Program-made: the position numbers and the translations under genes
In this document: positions 1 through 5,444 of the stretch, piece by piece
How positions within the stretch are numbered: the stretch's first letter is position 1
Layout: every line of letters starts with the position of its first letter
Assembly (NCBI GenBank): GCA_044346745.1
Contig: JBIIYQ010000071.1
Location: 1-15,277 of the forward strand
DNA: 15,277 bases
Source of the DNA: UKL13-2 sp044346745
Lineage (GTDB): Bacteria > Pseudomonadota > Gammaproteobacteria > Burkholderiales > Usitatibacteraceae
Direction: 5' to 3'
Notes under the pieces: model-generated
The model's input: the letters and a program-made list of their open reading frames with translations, nothing else
The model's database searches: none
Told to the model about the DNA's origin: nothing

Positions 1-150
1 CCACTAGTGCAGAGCGCGGCCGGTTATTAAGCGGCTAGTGCGTAGTTTTCGTCGTTTGCGACTATTTGTTTGCAGTTGTATTTACGAGGTACTCTGCCCC
101 TCGGTATGCACGGTTCTGCTTAATGCCCACGTCGAAACCAGGTCGGCCCC
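1..150 (-). ncRNA. ssrA: tmRNA (SsrA), 5' part; 3' end lies outside the window
   Basis: Transfer-messenger RNA rescues ribosomes stalled on broken mRNAs and adds a degradation tag to the unfinished peptide. Read on the minus strand from 150, the RNA opens with GGGGCCGACC and then TGGTTTCGACG, the conserved 5' half of the tRNA-like domain. A CGAGG/CCTCG stem with a GCAG/CTGC partner follows (about nt 48-79) and looks like pseudoknot 1. Next comes TAGTC directly before the resume codon GCA. The resume codon starts at nt 92, close to the position in E. coli, and the tag reads ANDENYALAA followed by two TAA stops. This 5'-end-to-tag spacing fits a one-piece tmRNA. Pseudoknots 2-4 and the 3' CCA half are outside the window, so a split form cannot be strictly excluded. 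It lies 30 bp downstream of gph on the same strand. Confidence 0.95.
24..59 (-). other. tmRNA tag-peptide reading frame
   Basis: This is the mRNA-like part of the tmRNA. From the resume codon GCA (59-57) ten codons encode ANDENYALAA, followed by tandem TAA stops at 29-27 and 26-24. The C-terminal LAA is the signal read by ClpXP and ClpAP. As far as I recall, the tag matches that of E. coli and Nitrosomonas rather than the ANDERFALAA usual in Burkholderiales. Confidence 0.93.
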
Positions 151-165
151 GAATTCGATGTCGTG

Positions 166-174
166 ATTATCTCA
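166..174 (-). promoter_or_regulatory. Candidate extended -10 promoter for ssrA
   Basis: On the minus strand TGA-GATAAT matches the extended -10 pattern TGn plus a near-consensus hexamer. Initiation about 7 nt downstream would give a precursor leader of roughly 8 nt before the GGGG 5' end at 150, a sensible length for removal by RNase P. No good -35 hexamer is seen at the usual spacing, which an extended -10 can tolerate. The site lies in the 30-bp gap between gph and ssrA. Confidence 0.5.
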
Positions 175-180
175 CGAGCA

Positions 181-876
181 TCAGATTAGGGCGGGAGGCA
201 GGAATGCAACCAACTCGGCAGGCGCCTTGATGCTGATGTGTGCGCCCCAGCTTTCTGGATTGCTGCCGCCAAGGTAGCCGTAGGCGGCGGCCACGCCAAC
301 CATGCCCGCTGCGTTCGCAGCGACGATATCTCGCTCGTCGTCGCCAACATACCAGCACTCGGTCGCCGGTAGGCCGAGCACCTGCGCAGCGTGTAACAGG
401 GAAGCAGGGTGTGGCTTGGTGTGCGGCGTGGTATCGCCACTCACCACACAATGAGCTCTTGCATCCAAACCCAGTCGGCTAATCAGCGGATTGGTGAATC
501 GCATTGCCTTGTTGGTGACAATGCCCCAGGCAATCCTGCGTTTTTCTAGTGCGGCAACAGTTTCTTCAATGCCTTCGAAAAACGCCGTGTGGTGGCACAG
601 GTTCGCTTCGTAGACATCGAGAAATTCATCACGTAGCGAGGTGAACTCACGATCGTTGGGCGTCTTGTTGAATGCAACGCCAATCATGCCGCGTCCCCCG
701 CGCGAGACATGGGGACGGTAGTCTGAAAGCGGCAAACTCGCTAATCCACGGGCATTTCGAAGCAAATTTGCCGCAAACGCCATATCCGGCGCGGTGTCGG
801 CAAATGTGCCATCGAAATCAAACAATACCGCCTTCGGTGCCGGCAGAGACAGCGGGGGCAACGGCTTGCTGGCCAA
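181..876 (-). CDS. gph: HAD-family phosphoglycolate phosphatase
   Basis: Predicted 231-aa soluble HAD-superfamily phosphatase, most likely hydrolysing 2-phosphoglycolate to glycolate. All four HAD motifs are visible: DFDGT with the nucleophile and acid/base aspartates at 20 and 22, a motif-II Thr at 121 (IVTNKA), a motif-III Lys at 154 (TKPHP), and motif IV VGDDERD at 177-183. The residues between motifs I and II form the usual helical cap. The start is TTG, 2 bp downstream of the DUF1501 stop, with no clear Shine-Dalgarno, so translation may depend on coupling. The first ATG in frame falls after motif I and is too late. A TTG at 861 would give a shorter N-terminus closer to typical Gph. Betaproteobacterial gph genes often sit beside ubiG, as here with one gene between. 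Substrate specificity cannot be read from sequence, since related HAD enzymes act on other small phosphates. Confidence 0.88.
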   Translation of the reverse strand: MASKPLPPLSLPAPKAVLFDFDGTFADTAPDMAFAANLLRNARGLASLPLSDYRPHVSRGGRGMIGVAFNKTPNDREFTSLRDEFLDVYEANLCHHTAFFEGIEETVAALEKRRIAWGIVTNKAMRFTNPLISRLGLDARAHCVVSGDTTPHTKPHPASLLHAAQVLGLPATECWYVGDDERDIVAANAAGMVGVAAAYGYLGGSNPESWGAHISIKAPAELVAFLPPALI

Positions 877-878
877 GG

Positions 879-2072
879 CTACGTGCGCAGCAGCGGAAGG
901 GGCTTGAAGCGTTTGGCGAACACGCCGTTAGCACTACCACCCCACCAGTTTTCAATGACAGTGGTGTACAGCGCGCGGTAGTCGATCACCGGCGGCGGGC
1001 CATCGATCTGGAATACTTCGACCACCGGCATTGGCTCGCCGATGAGTCCGCCGTTTACGCGGCCACCCATTGCAAAATGCACACTCGACCAGCCGTGATG
1101 GGTTCCGCCTTCAGCATTTTCTTTTGGGCTGCGGCCAAATTCGTCATAGGTAAACACCAACGTGTCATCCCACTGACCGATTTCCTGCATTCCACGGCGA
1201 AATGCCGCCAGCCCTTTGGCCAACCGCTCCAACACGGGGCCGTGGAACTTGAGTTGTGTCCAGTGGGTATCAAACGCATTGTGCTGGTCGCCATCTTCCG
1301 CGTTTAGTGTGATGTGTACGACCGGTGGTGCCTTACCAGCGGCTGCCAGTTCGACGGTCGATTGGAGCGCAACCCCAAACGAATCACTGGGGAACGTCGT
1401 CTTCAGAGTTGGCGGGGAGTCCAGCGTAAAGGTCTGCGCGGCGCTCCCTGCCTTGGAGGTGGTGAGATACGCGGTGTCCGATACACGATGACGCGCCTGC
1501 CACTCATTGGGATAGAGCATGTTGACCACGCCAACCGCCGCGTTGCCGCCTCGGAATGGCCCCATCGGGTCTGCTTCCCGAATATCCAAATCGCCGAAGG
1601 CAACAACATCTATGTTGCTGCGCTTGAGCTGTGCATTCTGGTTCAACGCGCGTGTCATCCAGCCTTCGACTAGAAATTCATCAGGCCGGGATGCGGTGAA
1701 GAGGGTTTCTGCGTCACGGTAGTGCTGGTTGGTGACGTCTTGCTGGCCAATGCCTTGCATGATCGCCAGCTGCTTGTCTTGCCAGAGCGGAAGTAATGCC
1801 TCGAGGCCGCGGTGCAATCCGTGGGTCTCGTTGAGCATCATCACCTGTTCGCGGGACTGCGCGATCGTCGGACGGAGTCTGCGATAGCGGGAATTGGCGA
1901 CCGGCGCCATCGTGTTGTAACCGTCGTTGCCACCCTTCAGGTAAACCATCGCCACGAGTTTTTGTTTTGCAGATTGTGCAAATGCCACCGACCCCATAAC
2001 AGGCAATGCCGTGAGTGCTAGGGCAGATGTTCCTCGGAGAAAATCTCGGCGTCCGAATTTCGCTGTGTGCAC
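879..2072 (-). CDS. Tat-exported DUF1501 family protein
   Basis: 397-aa protein of the DUF1501 family, whose biochemical function is not established. The N-terminus is a twin-arginine signal: RRDFLRG at 8-14, a hydrophobic stretch, and a probable cleavage after AFA near residue 32. That implies folded export to the periplasm. Family features follow: YLKGGNDGYNTM near 44-55, a HGLHRGLEALLPLW segment, and a C-terminal TYDEFGRSPKEN...GGTHHGW block resembling the metal-site region of alkaline-phosphatase-like folds. The start is GTG, the only initiator just ahead of the RR motif; CGAGA upstream is a weak ribosome site. In many genomes DUF1501 genes pair with a DUF1800 gene, but none is present here. 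It lies 37 bp after ubiG and 2 bp before gph, so it is probably cotranscribed with them. It has no obvious link to ubiquinone synthesis. Confidence 0.87.
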   Translation of the reverse strand: MHTAKFGRRDFLRGTSALALTALPVMGSVAFAQSAKQKLVAMVYLKGGNDGYNTMAPVANSRYRRLRPTIAQSREQVMMLNETHGLHRGLEALLPLWQDKQLAIMQGIGQQDVTNQHYRDAETLFTASRPDEFLVEGWMTRALNQNAQLKRSNIDVVAFGDLDIREADPMGPFRGGNAAVGVVNMLYPNEWQARHRVSDTAYLTTSKAGSAAQTFTLDSPPTLKTTFPSDSFGVALQSTVELAAAGKAPPVVHITLNAEDGDQHNAFDTHWTQLKFHGPVLERLAKGLAAFRRGMQEIGQWDDTLVFTYDEFGRSPKENAEGGTHHGWSSVHFAMGGRVNGGLIGEPMPVVEVFQIDGPPPVIDYRALYTTVIENWWGGSANGVFAKRFKPLPLLRT

Positions 2073-2109
2073 AGTCGTATATCTCGTGTTTGTGGGTATT
2101 GTTCGGTGG

Positions 2110-2838
2110 TTAGCCGGGCTTACGACACGCCATCATGTAATTGACGGACACATCATCACCGAGGCGGTAGACCTTGGTGAAGGGATTGTAAGTCATGCCT
2201 GTGAATTCGCTGACGGTCAGATCGGCCTGACGCGCGAGGCTTGAAAGTTCGGCGGGTGTGATGAATCGACGATACTCGTGTGTACCTTTGGGCAATAACT
2301 GTAGCACGTACTCGGCACCAACAATGGCGAACAAGAATGACTTCGGGTTGCGATTTAGAGTGGAAAAAAACAGCCATCCACCGGGCTTAGCCAATGCCGC
2401 ACAGGCGCGGATGGTGGATGCGGGATCAGGCACGTGCTCCAACATTTCCAGACAAGCGACGCAGTCGTATTGCCCCGGCTGTTCTGCGGCAATGTCTTCG
2501 GCCGACGTTAGGCGGTAATCGAGCTTTAGCGTTTTCCCGGTCGATAACGTTTCAAGCTTGTGTAACTCCGCGACCTTTAGCGGCTTCTCGGAGAGATCAA
2601 TGCCAACAACCTCCGCTCCCTTCAGAGCCATCGACTCAGACAAAATGCCGCCGCCGCAACCAACATCGATCACACGTTTGCCCGCCAACCCCACCACTTT
2701 GTCGATGTAGTTGAGCCGCAGAGGATTGATGTCATGCAGTGGTTTGAATTCGCTAGTCGGGTCCCACCAACGCGCGGCGAGGGCGCCAAATTTGGCGAGC
2801 TCTAGAGGGTCAACATTTGGGTTTGCGGCATTGCTCAT
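2110..2838 (-). CDS. ubiG: Ubiquinone biosynthesis O-methyltransferase UbiG
   Basis: 242-aa class I SAM-dependent methyltransferase catalysing the two O-methylations of ubiquinone biosynthesis. The N-terminus carries the family signature FGALAARWWDP with FKPLHDINPLRL (17-42). Motif I is VIDVGCGGGILSE (56-68), with acidic motif II at GIDLS (79-83). VACLEMLEHVPDP and LFFSTLNRNPKS are further UbiG hallmarks. The open frame extends upstream to 2967 into mtaD, but the ATG at 2838 is chosen because the family N-terminus starts there and AAGGA lies 10 nt upstream. The gene starts 20 bp after mtaD ends and is followed 37 bp later by DUF1501. UbiG releases S-adenosylhomocysteine, a possible substrate of the neighbouring deaminase. 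Confidence 0.96.
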   Translation of the reverse strand: MSNAANPNVDPLELAKFGALAARWWDPTSEFKPLHDINPLRLNYIDKVVGLAGKRVIDVGCGGGILSESMALKGAEVVGIDLSEKPLKVAELHKLETLSTGKTLKLDYRLTSAEDIAAEQPGQYDCVACLEMLEHVPDPASTIRACAALAKPGGWLFFSTLNRNPKSFLFAIVGAEYVLQLLPKGTHEYRRFITPAELSSLARQADLTVSEFTGMTYNPFTKVYRLGDDVSVNYMMACRKPG

Positions 2839-2848
2839 GTAACAAGAG

Positions 2849-2853
2849 TCCTT
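2849..2853 (-). promoter_or_regulatory. Ribosome binding site fixing the ubiG start
   Basis: AAGGA on the minus strand lies 10 nt upstream of the ATG at 2838. It supports this start over the longer open frame that reaches 2967 inside mtaD. Confidence 0.6.
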
Positions 2854-2858
2854 CGGAT

Positions 2859-4166
2859 TTAGTGCACGCGGAGGCGCTCGCCCCAGGTGGCGCTTGTGGC
2901 ACGAATTGCATCGAGATCCATGGTGGTTAAGGCACGATTGTCGAGCAACAGTTCCCCGTCTACCCACACGTGTGTAACGTGCTCACGGCCGGCCGCATGC
3001 CAGAGGTGAGACGCCGGATCGTAACAGGGCGTTGTTTCAATTGAACCTAGGTCAACCGCGACTAGATCTGCGGCTTTGCCCGGCTTGAGGGAGCCGATCA
3101 CGCGGTCCCATTGCAGTGCTTTAGCACCGTTCAACGTCGCCATCTGCAGGGCCTGCAGCGCAGGCAGTGCCGCGGCATCACCACTCACACCCTTTTGCAG
3201 TAACGTGGCAAGCCGGGTCTCGGCAAACATATCGAGGCGGTTGCTTGAGGCGCAGCCGTCCGTGCCGATGCCGACGTTGACGCCGGCCTCAACCATGGCT
3301 TTGATCGGTGCGATGCCACTCGCAAGCTTTAGATTGGAAGAGGGGCAGTGCGCAACGTGCACGCCGCGTTCCTTGAACAACTGGATTTCGTCCGGGTTGA
3401 GATGAACACAGTGAACGGCGATAAGGTTCGGTCCCAGGACGCCGAGACGTTCAAGGCGCTCGATTGGCCGGACGCCATATTGTTTTTCGCTATCAGCGGG
3501 TTCACCGGCGGTCTCGTGGATGTGACACATCAGCACCAGATCGTCCATTTCGTTGGCGATCATCACCAGTTTCTGAAACGTGGCATCTGAGACTGTGTAA
3601 GGTGCGTGCGGCGTCAGCATCAACTTGAGTTTCGGATCTGCCGAAAATTCGTCGCGAGAGGACAGCGCCCGCGCGATGTAGGCGTCTGCGTCAGCCGCGT
3701 AGGGCGTTGGAAACTCCAGCACCGCGCCACCCAGCGCCGCTCGCATGCCCGCCGACCGTACAACCTGCGCGGCGGTGTCTTGGTAGAAATACATGTCGGC
3801 AAAACAGGTGGTGCCGCTGCGCAACATCTCTGCGCACGCCAGCTGTGTTCCCGCCTCGACGTAGGATTCCGACAGGTGTTTGGATTCGACCGGCCAGATA
3901 TGGTCGTTTAGCCACATCATCAACGGTGTGTCATCCGCGAGACCACGCATCAATGTCATCGCCGCGTGGGTGTGCAAGTTCACCAGTCCCGGAATGAGTA
4001 CGTGATCTGCAAGCGATGTTTCAGTTGCGTCGGGGAATTGCTGGCGCGCCTCGCCCGTCGGTAACACTGCTGTAATGGTGCCGCCGTCAAGCACCACGGC
4101 GTGATGCTCAAGCACGGCTAGCGGTTCGACGGGTATCACCCAGCGGGCGGAAAGAATTTGTGTCAT
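2859..4166 (-). CDS. mtaD: MtaD-like amidohydrolase (5'-methylthioadenosine/S-adenosylhomocysteine deaminase family)
   Basis: 435-aa cytosolic metal-dependent hydrolase of the TRZ/ATZ-MtaD branch of the amidohydrolase superfamily. Metal ligands are visible as HTH (65, 67), His215 in CHIHETAGE and Asp303 in GIGTDGCASSNRLDMF. His187 (HAPYTVSD), Glu218 and His252 (VHCVH) complete the expected active-site set. A composite beta-sandwich domain is formed by the N-terminal 55 or so residues and the C-terminal 60. The best functional guess is deamination of methylthioadenosine and/or S-adenosylhomocysteine. The same subfamily includes guanine deaminase-like and chlorohydrolase enzymes, so the substrate is not certain. 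The start is ATG at 4166 without a good Shine-Dalgarno. The gene lies just downstream of the ompA terminator and 20 bp upstream of ubiG, so it is probably the first gene of the mtaD-ubiG-DUF1501-gph unit. I cannot point to a convincing promoter in the short gap. Confidence 0.85.
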   Translation of the reverse strand: MTQILSARWVIPVEPLAVLEHHAVVLDGGTITAVLPTGEARQQFPDATETSLADHVLIPGLVNLHTHAAMTLMRGLADDTPLMMWLNDHIWPVESKHLSESYVEAGTQLACAEMLRSGTTCFADMYFYQDTAAQVVRSAGMRAALGGAVLEFPTPYAADADAYIARALSSRDEFSADPKLKLMLTPHAPYTVSDATFQKLVMIANEMDDLVLMCHIHETAGEPADSEKQYGVRPIERLERLGVLGPNLIAVHCVHLNPDEIQLFKERGVHVAHCPSSNLKLASGIAPIKAMVEAGVNVGIGTDGCASSNRLDMFAETRLATLLQKGVSGDAAALPALQALQMATLNGAKALQWDRVIGSLKPGKAADLVAVDLGSIETTPCYDPASHLWHAAGREHVTHVWVDGELLLDNRALTTMDLDAIRATSATWGERLRVH

Positions 4167-4201
4167 AGGGTGCGAGTGAATTTAGCGGACAACCAAAACG
4201 A

Positions 4202-4226
4202 AAAAGCCCCGCAGTGCGGGGCTTTT
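4202..4226 (-). terminator. Rho-independent terminator of ompA (potentially bidirectional)
   Basis: A perfect GC-rich inverted repeat, AGCCCCGC - AGT - GCGGGGCT, extends to 11 bp with flanking A and T runs (AAAA at 4202-4205, TTTT at 4223-4226). On the minus strand it starts 17 nt after the ompA stop and ends in a T-run, giving an ordinary intrinsic terminator. Its symmetry means it could also stop transcription coming from the left. It should insulate the abundant ompA transcript from mtaD. Confidence 0.93.
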
Positions 4227-4242
4227 CTGACAGCTTGCCAAA

Positions 4243-4869
4243 TTACTTGGTCTGTACGCCCTTGAACTCGATGTCGACCCGGCGGTTCTTTGCGCGGCCT
4301 TCAGCGGTTTTGTTGGTAGCAACAGGCTGGGTTTCACCTTTGCCGAGGGTCGTGATCTTCGCAGCAGGGATGCCTTGCGAAACCATGTACTCCTTGACCG
4401 TCGTTGCGCGACGCTCAGACAGTTTCTGGTTGTAAGCATCGGTGCCGACAGAGTCGGTATGACCGGTTGCGATGACCATTTCGACGTCGACTGTCTTCAT
4501 CTTGACGATTGCTTCGTCGATCGATTTCTTGCCGTCCGGCTTCAGGATGGATTTGTCAAAATCGAACAGTGCTTCGGCCTGGATGGTGACCGCAACCTTG
4601 ACAGGCTGTGGTGCCGGTTTTGGTGCTTCAACTGGTTTTGGTGCTTCCACTGGCTTCGGTGCTGGGGCAGGAGCAGGTTTTGGTGGCTCCACTTTTTTGG
4701 GCATGCAATCAGGATGATTAATACTGCTCGTCTGGACGCAGGCACCAGACGCATCACGTACCGGTGTGCCCGAAGCGTCGACCAAGTTAGGTGTGACGCC
4801 AGCGTACGCGACGGCCGCGCCCAACATGGCTGCAGATGCGGTCAACTTGGCGATCAGGGAATTCTTCAT
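4243..4869 (-). CDS. ompA: Short OmpA-family peptidoglycan-associated outer membrane protein
   Basis: 208-aa protein of the short betaproteobacterial OmpA type, which lacks an eight-strand beta-barrel domain. Residues 1-23 are a Sec signal peptide ending AYA. Residues 31-56 hold a small DASGTPVRDASGACV region with two cysteines (44, 55) that could form a disulfide. Residues about 58-90 are a Pro/Lys/Ala-rich linker with KPVEAP repeats. Residues about 93-205 are an OmpA C-terminal domain: LFDFDKSILKPDG, GHTDSVGTDAYNQKLSERRA and NRRVDIEF, with the peptidoglycan-binding Asp139 and Arg197 in place. The open frame extends to 4959, but the ATG at 4869 is chosen because it opens the signal peptide and has GGGAG 9 nt upstream. 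A candidate promoter lies just upstream and a strong terminator follows, so it is probably monocistronic. It diverges from gyrA. Confidence 0.93.
   Translation of the reverse strand: MKNSLIAKLTASAAMLGAAVAYAGVTPNLVDASGTPVRDASGACVQTSSINHPDCMPKKVEPPKPAPAPAPKPVEAPKPVEAPKPAPQPVKVAVTIQAEALFDFDKSILKPDGKKSIDEAIVKMKTVDVEMVIATGHTDSVGTDAYNQKLSERRATTVKEYMVSQGIPAAKITTLGKGETQPVATNKTAEGRAKNRRVDIEFKGVQTK
4610..4665 (-). repeat. 18-bp tandem repeat encoding the KPVEAP linker of OmpA
   Basis: Two near-identical 18-bp units (4622-4639 and 4640-4657, two differences) are flanked by partial copies (4610-4621 and 4658-4665). They encode a periodic Pro/Lys/Glu linker between the N-terminal region and the peptidoglycan-binding domain. 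Slippage here would change linker length in frame. Confidence 0.8.
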
Positions 4870-4878
4870 TTGGTGGTA

Positions 4879-4883
4879 CTCCC
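4879..4883 (-). promoter_or_regulatory. Ribosome binding site fixing the ompA start
   Basis: GGGAG on the minus strand is 9 nt upstream of the ATG at 4869. It supports the start that opens the signal peptide over the longer open frame beginning at 4959. Confidence 0.6.
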
Positions 4884-4896
4884 AAGAAATTGGAAA

Positions 4897-4925
4897 ATTA
4901 TTTTGTAGTCGAGGAAATTCAGCAA
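4897..4925 (-). promoter_or_regulatory. Candidate sigma-70 promoter of ompA
   Basis: On the minus strand TTGCTG (4925-4920), a 17-bp spacer and AATAAT (4902-4897) form a -35/-10 pair. The start would lie about 20 nt before the ATG, leaving room for the GGGAG ribosome site. A second candidate further upstream, TATGAT at 5095-5090 with a poor TTGTGC -35 at 18 bp, would give a leader of over 200 nt. The sequence alone cannot decide between them. Confidence 0.42.
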
Positions 4926-5159
4926 ATCCACTGCATCCCACCCGTTCCGACAGCGACATTTCAGGGCAGTGTGAATAGACCCGCTTGCTTATGTTGCAGA
5001 ATCAAACTCTTCGAGGCCGCACGTGCTGGTTGAATGCCGGATTGGGCTTCACAACTGCACACGACAAACCTCTTCGGAGGAACCACGAAATCATACACGA
5101 TAGCTCGCGCGAGGCACAACCTTGGCCGCACCAACATGCTGCACGCAAGCTTACACGTT

Positions 5160-5181
5160 GCACAATAACAACAATTTGTGC
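5160..5181. repeat. Inverted repeat GCACAA-N10-TTGTGC (possible operator)
   Basis: A perfect 6-bp inverted pair spaced by 10 AT-rich bases (TAACAACAAT), giving a 22-bp dyad. A second pair with the same half-site is centred 43 bp to the right, about four helical turns. Further GCACAA/TTGTGT copies lie at 5114-5119 and 5187-5192. The position between two divergent genes fits a regulator site, but I do not recognise the motif. Confidence 0.45.
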
Positions 5182-5196
5182 CAGTTTTGTGTCATG

Positions 5197-5232
5197 ACTC
5201 GGAAAGCACAAGTAATTGTGTATGACCCGAGT
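5197..5232. repeat. Nested inverted repeat able to form a GUAA-loop hairpin
   Basis: Outer arms ACTCGG (5197-5202) and CCGAGT (5227-5232) enclose inner arms CACAA (5207-5211) and TTGTG (5216-5220) around a GTAA loop. A 4/6-nt internal loop separates the two stems. As RNA on the plus strand this gives a hairpin with a GNRA-type tetraloop followed by UUUU. As DNA the inner part is a second GCACAA-type dyad. The T-run after it is too short for a confident terminator. Confidence 0.5.
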
Positions 5233-5269
5233 TTTCCACTCCACAGATAGTGGTTTTGGCAGCTAGTGG

Positions 5270-5298
5270 TGGTCAAGAGGCGATAAATGTGTTAAATT
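5270..5298 (+). promoter_or_regulatory. Candidate promoter for the gyrA operon
   Basis: TGGTCA (5270-5275), a 17-bp spacer and TAAATT (5293-5298) preceded by TGT give a moderate extended -10 promoter with a leader of about 140 nt. A rival is TTGCGA (5305-5310) with TATAAA (5326-5331), but its 15-bp spacer is short. Neither is strong. Confidence 0.28.
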
Positions 5299-5444
5299 TA
5301 CTGGTTGCGAAATGCCTAAAACGCTTATAAATCAAGGGTTTGATAGCGAGGTTTCGCGCCCCTTCCGTCGCCGTACGGTCATGTTTTGGTTCGCCAGAGT
5401 TATGTCCCCGGTGTCGCACCAACAAATCGAATAAGAGCCCGCTC

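Larger units (their letters stand above)
4870..5444. other. Divergent ompA/gyrA intergenic region, no convincing gene
   Basis: About 575 bp separate the ompA and gyrA starts. Frames of 70-80 codons exist on both strands, but none has a recognisable family, good start context or codon use like the neighbours. The stretch contains the ompA promoter candidate, a gyrA promoter candidate, a 10-bp palindrome CTCGCGCGAG at 5104-5113, a CCTC-TTCG-GAGG mini-hairpin around 5069-5080, an 8-bp palindrome GTCATGAC at 5191-5198, and the GCACAA/TTGTGC inverted repeats at 5160-5232. A 40-codon frame at 5312-5434 ends 10 bp before gyrA. Confidence 0.75.

Noticed and set aside
672..1307. A 211-codon plus-strand frame across the gph/DUF1501 junction
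   Set aside because: Antisense to two well-supported genes, with low-complexity composition and no family resemblance.
2839..2967. Upstream extension of ubiG into mtaD
   Set aside because: The frame is open, but the extra residues do not resemble UbiG, while an ATG with AAGGA at correct spacing sits at 2838.
5069..5080. CCTC-TTCG-GAGG mini-hairpin as a structured RNA
   Set aside because: A UUCG-type tetraloop, but on a 4-bp stem with no extension or T-run. It is too small to call a separate element.
4985..5244. Frames of 65-80 codons on both strands in the ompA/gyrA gap
   Set aside because: No ribosome sites, no recognisable features, and they overlap palindromes and promoter-like DNA. They look like chance open frames.
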